Below, piece by piece: positions 41,648 through 54,209 of a stretch of DNA of 64,000 bases. This stretch comes from Prostheceraeus crozeri (lineage: Eukaryota; Platyhelminthes; Polycladida; Euryleptidae). Position numbers and translations under genes: made by a program. The notes beneath the pieces were generated by a model. It saw only the letters and a list, made by a program, of their open reading frames with translations, was not told the DNA's origin and did not search any database. The DNA lies in NCBI GenBank assembly GCA_907163375.1, contig CAJQUW010003601.1, positions 1 through 64,000 of the forward strand, in the 5' to 3' direction. Numbering within the stretch: position 1 is the first letter of the stretch; each line of letters begins with the position of its first letter.

Positions 41648-44479
41648 TCAATCGCGTTTGTCAACCGAATATCGGCGTAGATTTGGCCAAGCGACGTCTC
41701 GAAAATAAGTCCATTCTTTTTTCAAGCTCAAGGCAATATTGTGAGTACGAAGAGTATTGTGGATCCTTAAACAGGTCTTTTGCTTATCGTCCTTGGTGAC
41801 TTTGTCACTGAATTTTTTGGAATAATACATGCCTTTTGTCAATGATCAACGATAAAAAAAGAATTTTCTCGGATGGATTCATTAGGATTCAGATGGATGT
41901 CACTCACAAGCACAACGCACTACATTTCTCGTAGTGTGGGGACGTGAATCATTGAGCCAACGATGAGTAACCGAATGCCTTTTATTTTGACAGACCGCTG
42001 TTCTCATCACGCGCTCGATGACTTCAAAACATCGATGCTGTTGTCAGGTGATCTTCGTTAACTTCGAGAAGCAATGATATATTTAGAACAGAACTTGTTA
42101 TTTGAATACTTGTTGCAATTAGTCGATTAAATTCAATGTGGAACGCTTGTTACTTGTTGCACTTGTACTTGTTGCTTGTTGCTTGTTGCTTGTTGCTTGT
42201 TGAATTGTGGGACAGGCCACTGGAAGATTTTCTTTTTTACTTATGTAACCTGAGACATAAAAAACAGCATTACGTTCTGAATTTGTTAATTTGTCGACCA
42301 TGGCATGAATATCATCTATGATGTCCTACTCATTTTCACTTATTGGAGGATTACAGCTAGTATCGGAATGATTGAAGATGTCGGCGCAATCTACCTCAAG
42401 AGTGTGGAATAAGGAAAGTATTCTGAATTTCGCTGCGATAAGAATCTGCTCATAGGATATTTTGTACAAACCACCGAACATTTGACGATATATACCGAAC
42501 TCACCCTCTAGGTCATCACTCTGTAGATTTCCTAAAAGAATATATTCGACATTTTGATCTTGTAAAAGGGTTTCAGATAAATCAACAATGCCGTCGAGAG
42601 TCTGTATCAAGCTTGAACGTGTCTCTTTTGTTAGAGTAGTTTTTCGAACTTTTCCTAACACTGGCGACATATTGTTGAGCATATCTCTCACATCTCTAAG
42701 AAAAGAAAGTTGCGAAATAGTTCTATCATTGTCATTCATATGCAAATACGCAGTCAAGCTTTTGCTGTTCGAAATCTTCCACATGCGCAAGATGTCGCAG
42801 ATAAACGATGCTGTTTCTTGTTTGTCATCTTGTGCTAACGCAGCTACAGTTTTATCATTGAAAATCTGGGTAACTAAACCTACATTTTGTTTCTCAAAAG
42901 AAGTCGGATAAACTGCTTTTTCAGTTATTGCGGTTCTTCTTATAGTAGCTGTAAGCTCTAAATTGTGTAGTTCCTTTATATCTGACCACTTTGCTGACAT
43001 TTCTTCTGTTTGTCCTGGAGGAACAAATTTCAAAGTCTGAGTTTTTTCTGTTATCCAATTGTTTCGGATACTCTTTAACAAATGTACGCTATCAAACAGC
43101 AAATACAAGAACCTGGTCTGGTTGTTTGGATGGGGAATCTTGAAAGATGAAGCTGACTCAAAGTTATCAATAAGTTTCTTATGCAATTTTCTATTTACCG
43201 ATAAATTGTAACTCATGATCCCTCTGACTACAACCCCAGCTTCTTCAACCTGCCTGATTATTTGCAAGAATACCCGCATCAAAAACTCTGCGTCAAGTTT
43301 ATAAACAGGAAGGAAACGAACCATCAATGATTTACCGCCGAAAATAGGTTTCAACATAAATGCCAGTACTGTTCTGGCCAATTTTTCCGGGAAATCAACG
43401 GAATATCCTACAACGTGCCCCCATCTAAATCTCAAGGATGGTTTTACATACACTTCATCGAACAGAAGGATGCAGTTACTTTGAAACTTTGATACATTAC
43501 TCGCATACAATTCCGTCAAAAAAACTAGTCAAAGCTTCTGATCCTACTGTCTGAGAATTTCCTAAAGCACGTGTAAGTGTTATTGGATGAGGAAGACACA
43601 AGACATTTCGCATCAAACGATATGCACTACGACTTACCAAGTAAAATTTCATAGCTTGAATTGTGTTGTACGAGGAATATCGTCGATTTTCTGGTGAAGT
43701 ACAATTCAGGTGTAGTTGCTCTAGTAAAAATTCAAAATTTGCACTTTCACAATCGACGATCTTAATGATATTCAACAACTTTTTAGTTACAGCAGTAATT
43801 TCACAATTTAATTCTATTTTCGAATTTTTCACGTGGACGATAGCAGCATCAATCTGTGACCAGCGAGAGATCTTCATTTGAAATCCGAGCACATTTCTCA
43901 GATCATGAAAAGAAACTTTTGCGTGTTTTCGGAAACCAGATAATATGAAATCACTCCTAATAATCTAAGATTATTCAATTTCCTCGAAGTTGGAATCGAA
44001 AGAAAGTAAACGCACGAATTCATCAGATTTTATGACGACGATATCATGATACTCCTTTTGAGTGATTTCATGGCTGAATGTGCTGAAGTCTAAAGGCAGC
44101 AGGTCTTGTTCTTCAAATTGAGGAAGCTCGTCGTATTCAGTTCTTGCTGATGCAGATACACGTCTTGAATGAATTTCTCGGCGCTGTTGTGAGACAGTTC
44201 GACGTTGAAAGCTATCTGGGCAACCAGGAAATATCGAAGGTGGATCGATAGGAACATCCCGGCCAAATCGCTTCTTCGTGGCAGTATTTTGTGGCCAATG
44301 CCTACAGCATACACCCATAGGCTATGTCTTGTAACGTTGTGAATGGTATTCGGTAATGCAGCAATCCATCTCCTTGACTCATCTGGGTCTACCGGAAAAC
44401 GATATAAAGGCGTTTTAGAAGATGTCTGTGATGTAAGATAGTTTGTTTTACATTTTCCAACACTGCATTTCCTTGGCAT
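41648..44479 (-). pseudogene. P element / THAP9-type transposase, broken
   Basis: Leftward. The N-terminal THAP zinc finger (from 44479) reads CSVGKCKTNY, TPLYRFPVDPDESRRWIAAL, then after a frameshift CCRHWP and GRDVPIDPPSIFPGCPDSF. A helical segment follows at 43497-43892 (MKFYLVSRSAYRLMRNVLCL). The main block is 42326-43519: LLFDEVYVKPSLRFRWGHVV (catalytic Asp region), GYSVDFPEKLARTVLAFML, LFDSVHLLKSIRNNWI, SFEKQNVGLVTQIFN, and LEGEFGIYRQMFGGLYKIS. After a stop, AVFYVSGYISKKENLP appears at 42210-42280. The frame at 41648-41842 (KEWTYFRDVAWPNLRRYSVD) may be the far C-terminus. There are about four frame interruptions, including one by a heptamer microsatellite at 42150-42205. Confidence 0.85.
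42165..42201. repeat. Heptamer microsatellite (CTTGTTG)n
   Basis: About five perfect units of CTTGTTG lie inside the C-terminal part of the P-type transposase remnant and interrupt it. Confidence 0.85.
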
Positions 44480-45485
44480 GATGATATGGGTGACAACGAC
44501 GAAGCAAATGGAATGAGCTGCTATTCTCCTTTATACGCACGCCCTCAAGTGTTGTTCTTACCACAACGAGCAATCACAGATGAAGGTGACTTGAGACAAT
44601 AACATCGGCCTCCAGCTATTCCTTCACTCAACGCGCGTGCAACCTCCCGGTAGTCATATCTATTTTTAGTACTCCCTGCCTTGACAAAGGACGAACGTCC
44701 GAAACGTCGGCAATAAACATGCAATATAGAGAAATTTTGGCCTTATTTTCGTTATTCTGGAGGTATCAGTCTTAGTTTCAAACAATGAATCCTAAGCACC
44801 TCCTGCTCGCAGCTCTTTTGTATGTGATTGCTATAATCTATGAAAGCCATGAACCATTTGGAAAGCGTTGCTGTATTTGAAGTTTTGTGTAAAGATTGTA
44901 TATACTCTGTTATGTATTTTGATTTTGGAAACCGTCTTCAAACGTGACAGTATAATCAAAGTGATTCAAAGAAAGACGCGTTTTCAAAGGCTTAAAACAG
45001 AGATTTTGCAGACACTACTTAAAACTTTCTAAAAAACCAAGGTGCAATCAAGATCGTCTTGGTAATACGAAAAGTAAACATGGAGAACTTCAAATTATAC
45101 AATTTCAAATCATTACTAGCAGTTCACACACTACACGTTTCATGGTCTTTGAGGGAATATTAAATATCGAAAATAATGAAAAGAAATAGACGCCACAGTC
45201 GCTCATCTGATTTCTTCTCTTTATCAACAAGATTTATAACACTTCCAAACGTCTTACATCACTGACCAGATGGTTTCCTTAATCAAGTTGTGTTTATTTT
45301 CACCCTCATTATGTCGTCTTTATGAAACACAGGACTCTGTTTGCCAAAAATGTTTCCCCAATTAAGATTTTGCCCACATCGAGTTTTAGCACCTATGGTT
45401 CTTTCAGTTTTTTCAATGTATTCAACTGTTTCGCTCATATAGATCCAATCGCACTCCGTGCATTCATTGAGATGAACCGCGCTAC
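44480..45485. other. No gene recognised; LINE/PLE-like 3' motif
   Basis: GACGAACGTCCGAAACGTCG near 44692-44711, followed by GCAATAAAC, resembles the 3'-end motif of many invertebrate non-LTR or Penelope-like elements; a solo tail is possible. Nothing else was recognised, and no inverted repeat for the P element was found here. Confidence 0.35.
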
Positions 45486-45589
45486 ATTGCTTTCCTAGTG
45501 CTTATCTTTTCTCAAATGGTCACTCAACTATCTTTAAGGCGCTAACAAAAATCATTTGACAAGGAAAAGAGAAGCGCTAGGAAAGCAAT
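45486..45589. repeat. 104-bp imperfect palindrome
   Basis: ATTGCTTTCCTAGTGCTTAT and the following TCTTTTCTCAAATG face CATTTGACAAGGAAAAGAGA and AGCGCTAGGAAAGCAAT. The arms are about 33 bases with a few mismatches. Possibly a small MITE; no target duplication was seen. Confidence 0.65.
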
Positions 45590-48367
45590 ATATGCGCAGT
45601 TTGCAGCAATGAATTCACAGAATGCGATTGGAATAATGTGAGTGAAGCTTCAACACTTCCAGACCTACTTACCCAATATTTTTGCAGACTTCCAAGATTT
45701 TCCAGACTTTTTCCAGACCACCCTATTTTCCAGACTTCCCAGACCCGCGGGCATCCCGTATTTGAATATATTGGCAAATTCTGCTTGAATAATCAATTGT
45801 CACATGATACGAGAATTTTAAGATTCAGTCAAGATGTCTTCTTGTTCAGAAAAAACATGCACTGTAAATGTATCGTAAAAATGGCTTTATTGCACTTCAA
45901 ACAAGATTCAAAAGTGACGAGTGTACGGCTGCTTTTGCAAATGAAAGTATTCAGCCGTTAGAGCCGATTGAACCACCAATTAGGTGTCCAAAAATGCTTG
46001 GCATCAATGATAAGCGACTGAAAGTTCACGGAGCCTCAATTTAAATCACGTGAAGGATCCATCCTAAGAAGAATCTCAATTGAAGGATCTTCCTCCAGGT
46101 TGTCGTCATCAGCAAGAGAAATGTTATAAAATGATTGGCAGATCTTCATGAACGTGTCAGCTGGAAGAATACGTGTGGGCACATACACTTGCAAGTTCAA
46201 TCTTGAAATTTTGGCATTCAGTTGGGGAAGACATTTAGCTACCTAACCTTTCAAATATATGAATGTGGGCATCTTGGAGGCAAAATTTGATTTCGTGGAT
46301 AAGAGAATGAACGACATAACTCGCCTCAGCACGGGAACAATGAGGACGCGCACTGTCCGTGCGAGGCCCTTGCCTCACTCTAGCAGTTCGCAATATCATT
46401 GAAAGACGCTTAGTGATTAATCAGATTTTGCCTCGAGGTAGGTGTTGATGTGATTAACAGAAGTTTGGGTGGTTCATACAATTAAATCATTGGTTCCTGA
46501 TAATTTGTTTTGTAACTGATTTAAATTTTAGCCTCGGGAAAAGTCAAGATAATGGATAGATGTTCTACCGTGTAAAAATTTACATTTTGCAATCAATTTC
46601 AATATGCATGGGAAGATCATCGTCAGGCATAGAAAGAAGACATTTGCATGCACAAAATTAAAAATTAACGTTATATGAAGTGCAATACTAGATCTACATG
46701 AAGAAATAATATATTGGGTTGCTTTCAAAAACAAAGAGACACAAAATTGTTCACTACAAATTTTCCCAATCGCAGATAAATCCACCTGCAATCGAAAAAA
46801 TTGAGCATAGGCTAGAATGCTATTCGTGTTTAGCTTTTACATTGGAAGCATCACAGGAAAAATCCACATCAGATGGAGAGAGCATCCTGAGAGGCCCTTA
46901 TGCTGAATAAGTTGAAACCTTAAATCAGTGGTAAAACAGAACTGAACATTAGACATTTTCTTTTTATGCAGTAGTGTTTCATATTTTCTATATATGTTGC
47001 AACACATTCCTTTTTCAGATTTTCTCAATTCCTCTTCTCCTGTAATCTATTTTCCGTATAGGCGGATCAATATCAATTTCTATTATCTCCCCAGTGGAAA
47101 ATGCGACATCGAAATTACGTCGTTTCGAGATCTCTTTCTCGAAAACAGGGAAAGAACATAAAAGTATGTGGAATGTGCAAACAGACTCCCTAATGATTGA
47201 ACATCTTAATATTTGTAGACTTTAACCGGTAAAACCCAAATTTGAGCAGTACGTTTTTAGCCAGAAAATTGTCATACAATTCGATATCGATCATGCAATA
47301 TAGATTCTACTTTGATTTAAACTGCTCAATGGTTTTGTTATAAAATGAGTTGTAATATCTATACATTTATCCATATCAATGCATGAGTCTTTTCGAATAA
47401 ACGCCACCTGAAAAGCAGTCAACCTTCACATACAATCGCATAGTAGCTGAGATAATAAATTTCAATATATATTTTTGAGGTATTTCTGATGTTCTCATTT
47501 GGTGTAAAAGGTTATGTGAGATGAATGATATTATGCGATTTGGTATGTTATTATGAAAATTATTTCCGCTTGTCGCAAAACGTTAGCGTTTCAGAATAAT
47601 TGTGGAGAAAATAAAAAAATTAAAAAATTAGAAATTGATATATTATTGTTTATGTACGTCAAGTTTTTAACATGATTATTGACAGAAATTTGATTTTGCA
47701 AAAATACGGTAACCGGTATGGGTCACTTGATTCGGTTTCGCTTGATTGTGAAGGTCGATTGCCTGATAATGCTGCCTACAGTTCGCTCCTTATGTTTTAG
47801 AATGAGCGAAAAGCATCATTCTAAGTATTTGTGTAATGTTGTTAAACTTGTTAGAAAGTGGGAGACATTGTATTAATTTAGTAAGGCATGCAAGCCTCAA
47901 CTTACAGCATATCGGATGTGAAGGGATAGGCCCATGTAGGCTCATTACGTGCATGTAAAGTAATGTTGAACTAATTGGAAGGGGAAGAATAAAGATTAAA
48001 TCTAACAAGTCATGTATGAGTGATAGAATTTTGGATGCATAATCTAGGATGGACCGTTTTTTGAGTTGTGACTCGAAATATCTTGCATCTCCAAATATCA
48101 TTTTCCAGGATTACCTGTATGTTTGCGGTCTATCTGAAGCAGCAGAGAAATTTGTTAAAGATAAGAATTAACACGTAGTTGACACAAATTTACTTCCACA
48201 AATTATTACATGACCTGAAAAGCTAATAGAAGATATTTTCGGTTCATGCGATTAGTATTTTAGTTTCTATAATCGTTAAAATAGTAATGAAAATTAAAGA
48301 TTTTTAGCGGATTTATATAGCTTTGGTCACATGTCTCCATGTGCCTCTATTCACCAAGCTGTAAAGT
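45590..48367. other. Noncoding stretch, no gene recognised
   Basis: The region 45640-45770 has low-complexity repeats of CTTCCAGAC-type words that give false open frames on both strands. Apart from that no feature is supported. Confidence 0.5.
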
Positions 48368-48592
48368 TTGGCAGTAAATGTCGAGCAGTTATGCCGTGAG
48401 ATCAGAAACGGGCAGAATGACCCGAAATTCACCCCGATGCCGAGCGGTTTGACCTTGAAGTCTTTAAGATATGGGAGTAAGTACCAGAATTTTACGTGTA
48501 CGTCAGATACAGCACGTAGACTTTTGACGATCCGTTACATTGCGCCTTTGTTAGATGTTATGCAAGATGTAGGCCCCACCGTGTACTGCTAA
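48368..48592 (+). CDS. Possible coding fragment, unknown
   Basis: 74 codons open without an ATG start, reading NVEQLCREIRNGQNDPKFTP, PSGLTLKSLRYGSKY and LLTIRYIAPLLDVMQDVG. Composition is protein-like, unlike the flanks, and the DNA is richer in G+C. No family is recognised. It may be an exon or an old transposon fragment. Confidence 0.2.
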   Translation: MAVNVEQLCREIRNGQNDPKFTPMPSGLTLKSLRYGSKYQNFTCTSDTARRLLTIRYIAPLLDVMQDVGPTVYC

Positions 48593-48599
48593 CTTATGA

Positions 48600-49610
48600 G
48601 CAGTTTATCAATTGTACTTGTATCCTGCTACTTTCCGATATTTACCTAAAATTCCGGTGTATTACCTTTTTACTGAAGTGTGACGGAGGGGATTATGCTA
48701 ATAAGAGGATTAGAAGAGAAGTATATGGCTCCTGAATATTTCTTAGTTTTCATGAATACCGGTAGGGTGCCGGTATTTTAAATGTGACCTATTATAGACT
48801 ATATATAGAAACTAAATTTGCTTTAATAAGTACCGGTATCTGTAACCTGTTGATGTTCAGTTGCTTTTGAACATAAAAGACGATATTTCCGTAGTATGCA
48901 GGGTTTAGGCCTACCCAATATATTATCTTCTATAATCATTAGTTTTTACGGTGTTAGTAATAGACATACGTGATGTAGGCCTATGACTAGGCCTATACCA
49001 GTATACATACCCTGGTTATGTAGATAGATATGTTGGTGACTATATTAGCCCAAAGTACGTATCAAACAAAGGAAGGCCCTCTTCGCGTATAATGCAAATG
49101 CGTGTGGCAAAATTGAGAACTTGTGAAAGTGGCCGACTTTTAATGGTGAATTTATTGATGTAGGCATATACCGTACCGTAGGGTAGGTTGGGGTAATTTG
49201 GACACATGATGCGAAAGTTCCAGGCTCACATTTTTAACGCAACCTAAACAAATTCCAATTGTAGAATAAATTTGTGCATATGCTTAGCTTTATTAATCAT
49301 AGTTGCTATTAATCTATCACGCAGAGAAACACCAGAAAAAAATATTGAAGTGTTAATTTTCAAAACCCACAAAAATTGAGCTTGCAAAAACTTCTTTCTC
49401 ATTTGTACAAATTTGATATGCAGCCAAGCTAAGTACTACTGTCTCATCGTCATTGATATAGAGTCCATGAATCCGTATTTCATTATTCATGTATTTCGTT
49501 TAGGCTACTTTAAAAATAATGAAGAGTATTCAAAATGGGGTAATTTCGATATACTGAGTTTTGCACCGTGGGGTAATTTGGATAGATAACATTTTCGACT
49601 TGAAATAAAG
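48600..49610. other. No gene; repeated GGGGTAATTTGGA motif
   Basis: GGGGTAATTTGGA occurs at about 49189 and 49571, with a variant (GGGGTAATTTCGA) at about 49538. The motif often belongs to repeat termini in invertebrate genomes. Boundaries cannot be set. Confidence 0.35.
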
Positions 49611-50220
49611 AATCAGTCACTGTTCACGGAACATATGATGCCAAAAGTTACTCGGATTACATGTCACGCCCTGGAGTTTATGGAGACAATCCAGAAGTTG
49701 CAGCGCTGAGTACAGTGTATGGAATCTGCCTAAAGGTGCTCGTCGGACCGATGAATGAAGAGCACGGAGATTCATTGTACAATCGAGAAAAGATGTTATC
49801 CGGTATCACCATTTTGCATTATGATCAGGAAAGAAAACATTATGACCTCTTCAAACGACAATCAGCAAATTTGCGCGGACCTACACAAGAAAAGGAAAAT
49901 GTCAACACATGCAACGAAAGCATGGAGTGCGAAAGTACGTGATCGGGGATTGGGTTTCGATCATGTATGATACACAGTGGTATCCGGGTGAAATTACCAA
50001 TACACTGGACGAGGAACTTCAGGTGAAATGTATGGAAGTGATCGGAAATGGTCCGGGTGTCAAGTGGCCGCTGCACGATGATGTCCACTGGTATCCAAAG
50101 ACGGATGGTCTTTGCCGGATTCAACCACCAGTGCCAGTGTCAAATCGGGGGCTTCGGTTGCTTCAAAGTGACATGGAATCCATTCTCATGAACCTATCTA
50201 AATGGTCCTAACTCTCGACT
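49611..50220 (+). pseudogene. OTU protease C-terminal fragment plus SH3-like domain
   Basis: The first part (to about 49900) reads AKSYSDYMSRPGVYGDNPEV, AALSTVYGICLKVLV, then ILHYDQERKHYDLF. This pattern (W/Y-G-D-x-EhxALA, then HYD with the catalytic His) is that of the C-terminal half of OTU cysteine proteases; the Cys half is absent upstream. The second part (49909-50211), in a frame shifted by one base, reads GDWVSIMYDTQWYPGEI, VKCMEVIGNG, VKWPLHDDVHWYP and RIQPPVPVSNRG, an SH3/Tudor-like fold often found after OTU domains in invertebrate transposon-linked proteins. A possible splice acceptor lies just before 49616. It is either an exon of a host or element gene or a decayed copy. Confidence 0.6.
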
Positions 50221-50607
50221 GTGCCGGCTTCGAATGTCAATTTGCCTACCCTTCATAATTAATCTCATCCTTTACGTCGAGAAAGTTCTTCTCTGCTAAT
50301 TTGCTTCATATTAGCGCGCACAGATTTTTGTGTCTTAGATCATTATGTTTTTACATAGGCCCTAGGCTTAGTCTATAAGCTAATTCAATTGAACAGTTTT
50401 GTAGATTTTTTACACACTTCCGATATCATGGGAGATTTTTGAAAGAGTGTGATTACTGATAACTACAAGCTTATTTTGACTTGCGATTGCGATGTAATGT
50501 CGTAAGTAAGACATCATGTACAAGTTTGACATGCTAAACCGTCTAACCAGAACCAGGTCAAGATCATTTTGAGCTAATCACACATGTGGTTTGTTTACCA
50601 AGTTTAA

Positions 50608-52245
50608 CCCTTAACAGGCCGAGGTCGGTCAAAACGACCGACCTAGCACAACTTATTGCTGTGACGAGTTTAACCATCGCCTGAACTTGACGCCACGTGA
50701 CTTTCATTCTTTCACTTCGAGCATGCAGAATATGCTATTGGAACACTGATTGGCCAATCATCTGGCGCGTATGTGATAACTCGTCTCACACGTGATCAAG
50801 ATATTGCCTGCTAAATGAGTCATTTCGACTGTCATGTCGTCGAGACCTGCACGACGGGCGCGCGTAGAAGCTATTGAGCGGATGCAGAATGACAACTGGC
50901 AAGCAGAAGATGAAATTGAAGCCGACTTAGATTCAGAAGCAAGCGTGGCAGACGATATTGGTGACTATGAAGGCCAAAGCTTTGGTCAAAGCGACGCTGC
51001 TCCACATGAGAATGTGATCTCAAGCAGTGATGATGACGATCAGTCCATCTCCGACAATGAAATCTACGTTGACAAAAATGGCAACCGTTGGAATGCTGAG
51101 CCTCAAATTATCAGAGGTAGACGTGATGCCGCGAATGTGTTGTGGCAAAGACCGGAACCGACGAGATCTGCTCACAAAGACTCTTTATTTGAGACTTGGT
51201 CGCTTTTCTTTCATGAACCCATACTGAGACATGTACTCGAGTGCACTAGATTGAAAATGATGCGCGATGAAGAAGACGCTGACAAGATTACGATGGACGG
51301 TCTTCTGGCGTTTATATCTATCTTTTGTTTCCGAGGAGCTAATATGGACCAAAAACTGACAGTTGACGATCTCTGGTCCGAGGATACGGCTGACTTTTAC
51401 AATGCAGCAATGTCGAGGAATGATTTCAAGAAGTGGCTAAAGTATATACGCTTTGACGACGCCGAAACGCGAGCATCTCGCAGAAGCATCGACTCTTTCG
51501 CCGCCTTTCGTTTCGTGTTCGATTCTTGGAATGACAGACTGAACAATTTCTTCACGGCTAGTGACTACTCTCTAACGATTGATGAACAACTGATTTCTTC
51601 TCAAACCATATCACCTCACAGAATTTATAACCCGAAGAAACCTGGCAAATACGGTGACATGTATCGCTGGATTTATGACTCGAAATTTCGATATGTGTAC
51701 AAAGGCAACCCTGACGAGACGCCCTATGGATCCAGAAAGTGCAGACGCTCACAAGAATGCAAACAAAGCCAATAGTCTGGTTTTGGATCTCTGTGCTCCT
51801 TTCTTCGGGTCAGGTCGAAACGTGACCGGAGACCGATTTTTTACTGCTGTCGACACCGTCGAGACTCTTCTAGATCATCGATTGACTTACCTTGGCACTT
51901 TGATGGCCAACAAACGGGACATACCTCCAGTTTTGAAAGCCAGCTGTGAAGTTGGAGCTACCAAAGCTATGTTTGGTGGAAAAGAGAATCGTCTTACCAT
52001 GATATCATATCAGGTGAAGCCCTCAAGAAAGTAGTACATGCTGTCTTCTTCTCATCGTAACATCACCTTCAACGATGATCAATCGAAACCCAATCTCATT
52101 TTGGATTACAACAGTTCGAAGAGTGGCGTAGATACAAGATGAATATCTTGGGCACATGTATCTGAAAATTTCAGCCCATACCTGGCCAGGAAAGGTCGGA
52201 GTAAAAATGTTCACGAGTTATCTTAACCCACCACCACCTTGAGGG
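50608..52245 (+). mobile_element. piggyBac element, TTAA TSD, internally shortened
   Basis: TTAA flanks both sides (50604-50607 and 52246-52249). The element starts CCCTTAACAGG and ends CCTTGAGGG. A subterminal 9-bp palindrome (AGGTCGGTC facing GACCGACCT) lies at about 50620-50642, as expected for piggyBac. Length is 1,638 bp against the usual 2.3-2.5 kb, because the transposase lacks its C-terminal part. Confidence 0.9.
50834..52223 (+). pseudogene. piggyBac transposase, broken
   Basis: It starts at the ATG at 50834 with an acidic N-terminus (about residues 15-80), then LFETWSLFFHEPILRHVLEC and RFDDAETRASRRSIDSFAAF. The first catalytic Asp is in LTIDEQLIS, followed by YNPKKPGKYGDMYRWIYDSK. 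A frameshift lies at about 51715-51775. The next frame carries NVTGDRFFTAVDTVETLL with the second Asp and YLGTLMANKRDIPPVL. An in-frame stop at 52032-52034 is followed by DYNSSKSGVDTR with the third Asp, then a stop. The cysteine-rich C-terminus and about 150 residues are missing. Confidence 0.9.
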
Positions 52246-52249
52246 TTAA

Positions 52250-53110
52250 TCTGTGATGCATTTCAGGTAACCAGTTGAAATCGATGAAGTTAATCGTTAA
52301 GTCAACTTCTGTTTTTTCGGACTCAACTAATGAATGTTCCGACGCAAATAAAAAGATGTAAATGATGTTATTGTTTTACTTTACGCATGTATTGTTGCCT
52401 GTATTTTATAAGTTAACCGTAAATATGTTGGCATTTACAACTTTTTGGCTATTTTGTACTTTCAGACCAAAGCATGTGCGTAGGACACTTATCAGTTTTT
52501 AGATGTGGTTGCAAGCTCTAAGTCAAGTAACCTGTTGTAAATAATGGCTGTAGAGCAAATCAATATAAAACTGATTGAGGAACAATCAATATGTTTTCTC
52601 TAACGCACTTTCTATCGAGCTTAATTTTTACGGTGCCCCACATAACTGAAGCTTAATAGAGAACTGTTGCCTCAAAGTTGATGGTATTGAGAGTCTGCCA
52701 AATCTTTATATCAGTTCGGTAAATGTCCGACTTTTGTTTCACGGATAATGTCTTCATCTCAATAAATGTTAATTCGTAGGACATTTTAATGTTTCTAACT
52801 TAATTCCTTCTATGTCTTAATTGAATTATTTCCCTTGTAGATGAAGTACATATTATTCTTTCATTCAGATTCATATTATTCAGATATTGGGCCAAAGCTG
52901 ATCAATTTTAATTCGTTGCCACGAGAAAGCTACATTGAGTTCTTTTAAGAACTGATTAATCCAATGGTTACAGTAGCATTGCCTCTGTACACTTGCGGAT
53001 TGGAGAACGCCATCAGTCCTCATTAGGACTACTTCAATTAATAATTTAAATTAGTAAGCATTATATTCTATTATAAATGGCTACTGGGATGACTTTCATC
53101 ATCGTATGAG
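52250..53110. other. No gene; first copy of a 73-bp repeat
   Basis: Noncoding apart from the repeat copy at 52653-52725. Confidence 0.5.
52653..52725 (+). repeat. 73-bp direct repeat, copy 1
   Basis: TTAATAGAGAACTGTTGCCT and the following bases to CGGTAAATG match 53664-53736 with one mismatch. The copies are 1,011 bp apart and enclose the candidate exon at 53111-53410. Confidence 0.85.
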
Positions 53111-53410
53111 AATTCTGATGAACAAGTGGCATTAATTGACGAAACGGATGTCAATTTCATGGAGTATTCATATTGTGAAGATGAGTGGAAGACTATGGAA
53201 AATAAAGGCATTCTGGTCAAAACCATATATGATGACGCTATATATGAAGCTTCTGTATTGATGGCCGTTGTAGACGACAACGATGACTGTTTCGATCTCT
53301 TACAAAGACTACAAAGTATTATAGACAGGAAGAAATTCAAGGCTGCAAAGCTAATTGAATATCTCGGTACGAGGATTAAATATGGACGATTGAATATTCA
53401 ACCTCTTGAG
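53111..53410 (+). CDS. Candidate host exon, unknown protein
   Basis: A 300-base open stretch preceded by TTTCATCATCGTATGAG and followed by the consensus donor GAG|GTAAGT. It is phase 0 at both ends, so it could be skipped or inserted without frame loss. The peptide is acidic and helical: NSDEQVALIDETDVNFMEY, YEASVLMAVVDDNDDCFDLL, then DRKKFKAAKLIEYLGTRIKY. No family is recognised. An upstream in-frame stop at about 53088 supports an internal exon. No partner exons were found, so it may be an orphan or a captured exon. Confidence 0.4.
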
Positions 53411-53663
53411 GTAAGTGCCATGCTTGAATCAGTTGATCTGACCCATTAGATATGTTGTAGCAGGTAAAGATGAGCGATCCAACCCGAAACTCGACCCGAA
53501 CCCTAAAGCTCGGTTAAAGTCGGGTCGGATCTGGTCGAATTACGTCTTTTATCTTTAACCCCAAAAAACGAAAAACGACCTGGGGTATTTTCGGGTTGGA
53601 GCATACAGATTTTGGAAAATTTTCAGAACTTGCACATATGTTATATGGTGCTTGCTTACTTGT

Positions 53664-53736
53664 TTAATAGAGAACTGTTGCCTCAAAGTTGATGGTGTTG
53701 AGAGTCTGCCAAATCTTTATATCAGTTCGGTAAATG
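53664..53736 (+). repeat. 73-bp direct repeat, copy 2
   Basis: Second copy of the 52653-52725 repeat. It ends exactly where the LINE 5' region appears to start. Confidence 0.85.
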
Positions 53737-54209
53737 AAGCACGGTTCGATATCGTGCGGTCGTGTTTCGCGTGTCTCTGCTGCTTATTATAGCTGGTTTT
53801 GTGTTTTTCGCGATAACTCCGGTCTCCGTGCTCCGTTTTTCTTCGTTCTTTCAACATCCGGTGTGTCCTCGGTTCCTTGTATTGCAGTCATCGTCTAGTG
53901 CTCAGATTTTCAGCTGATCATATTCTTAAAAGGAATTTTACTTCGCTGCCTCGTCTGATTTGTGTTCATCTGTACTTCTCTCTACGTTCCTGGCGTGCTG
54001 TTTTGTGTTGTGTCGGTCAATACATGAAACTACGTCATAAGCTCTGCATGCACAGATTTTCAGAATTCTCTGATTCGGACAGATTGATTAATCAGATCAG
54101 TAACGTGTGCAGTGGTGTAGGGGCATAAGAGCGTACACTTAGCCTCGAAGGTACCTGCTTCAAATCGAGTTTTGTTGTTCACTCTAACACATCGTCCAGT
54201 ATTTTTGCT

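Noticed and set aside
42119-42321. Opposed open frames rich in Leu/Val/Cys or Ser/Thr/Gln
   Set aside because: Produced by the CTTGTTG heptamer array.
45577-45961. Opposed open frames (66 and 107 codons) over 45.6-45.96 kb
   Set aside because: They come from low-complexity CTTCCAGAC words read on both strands.
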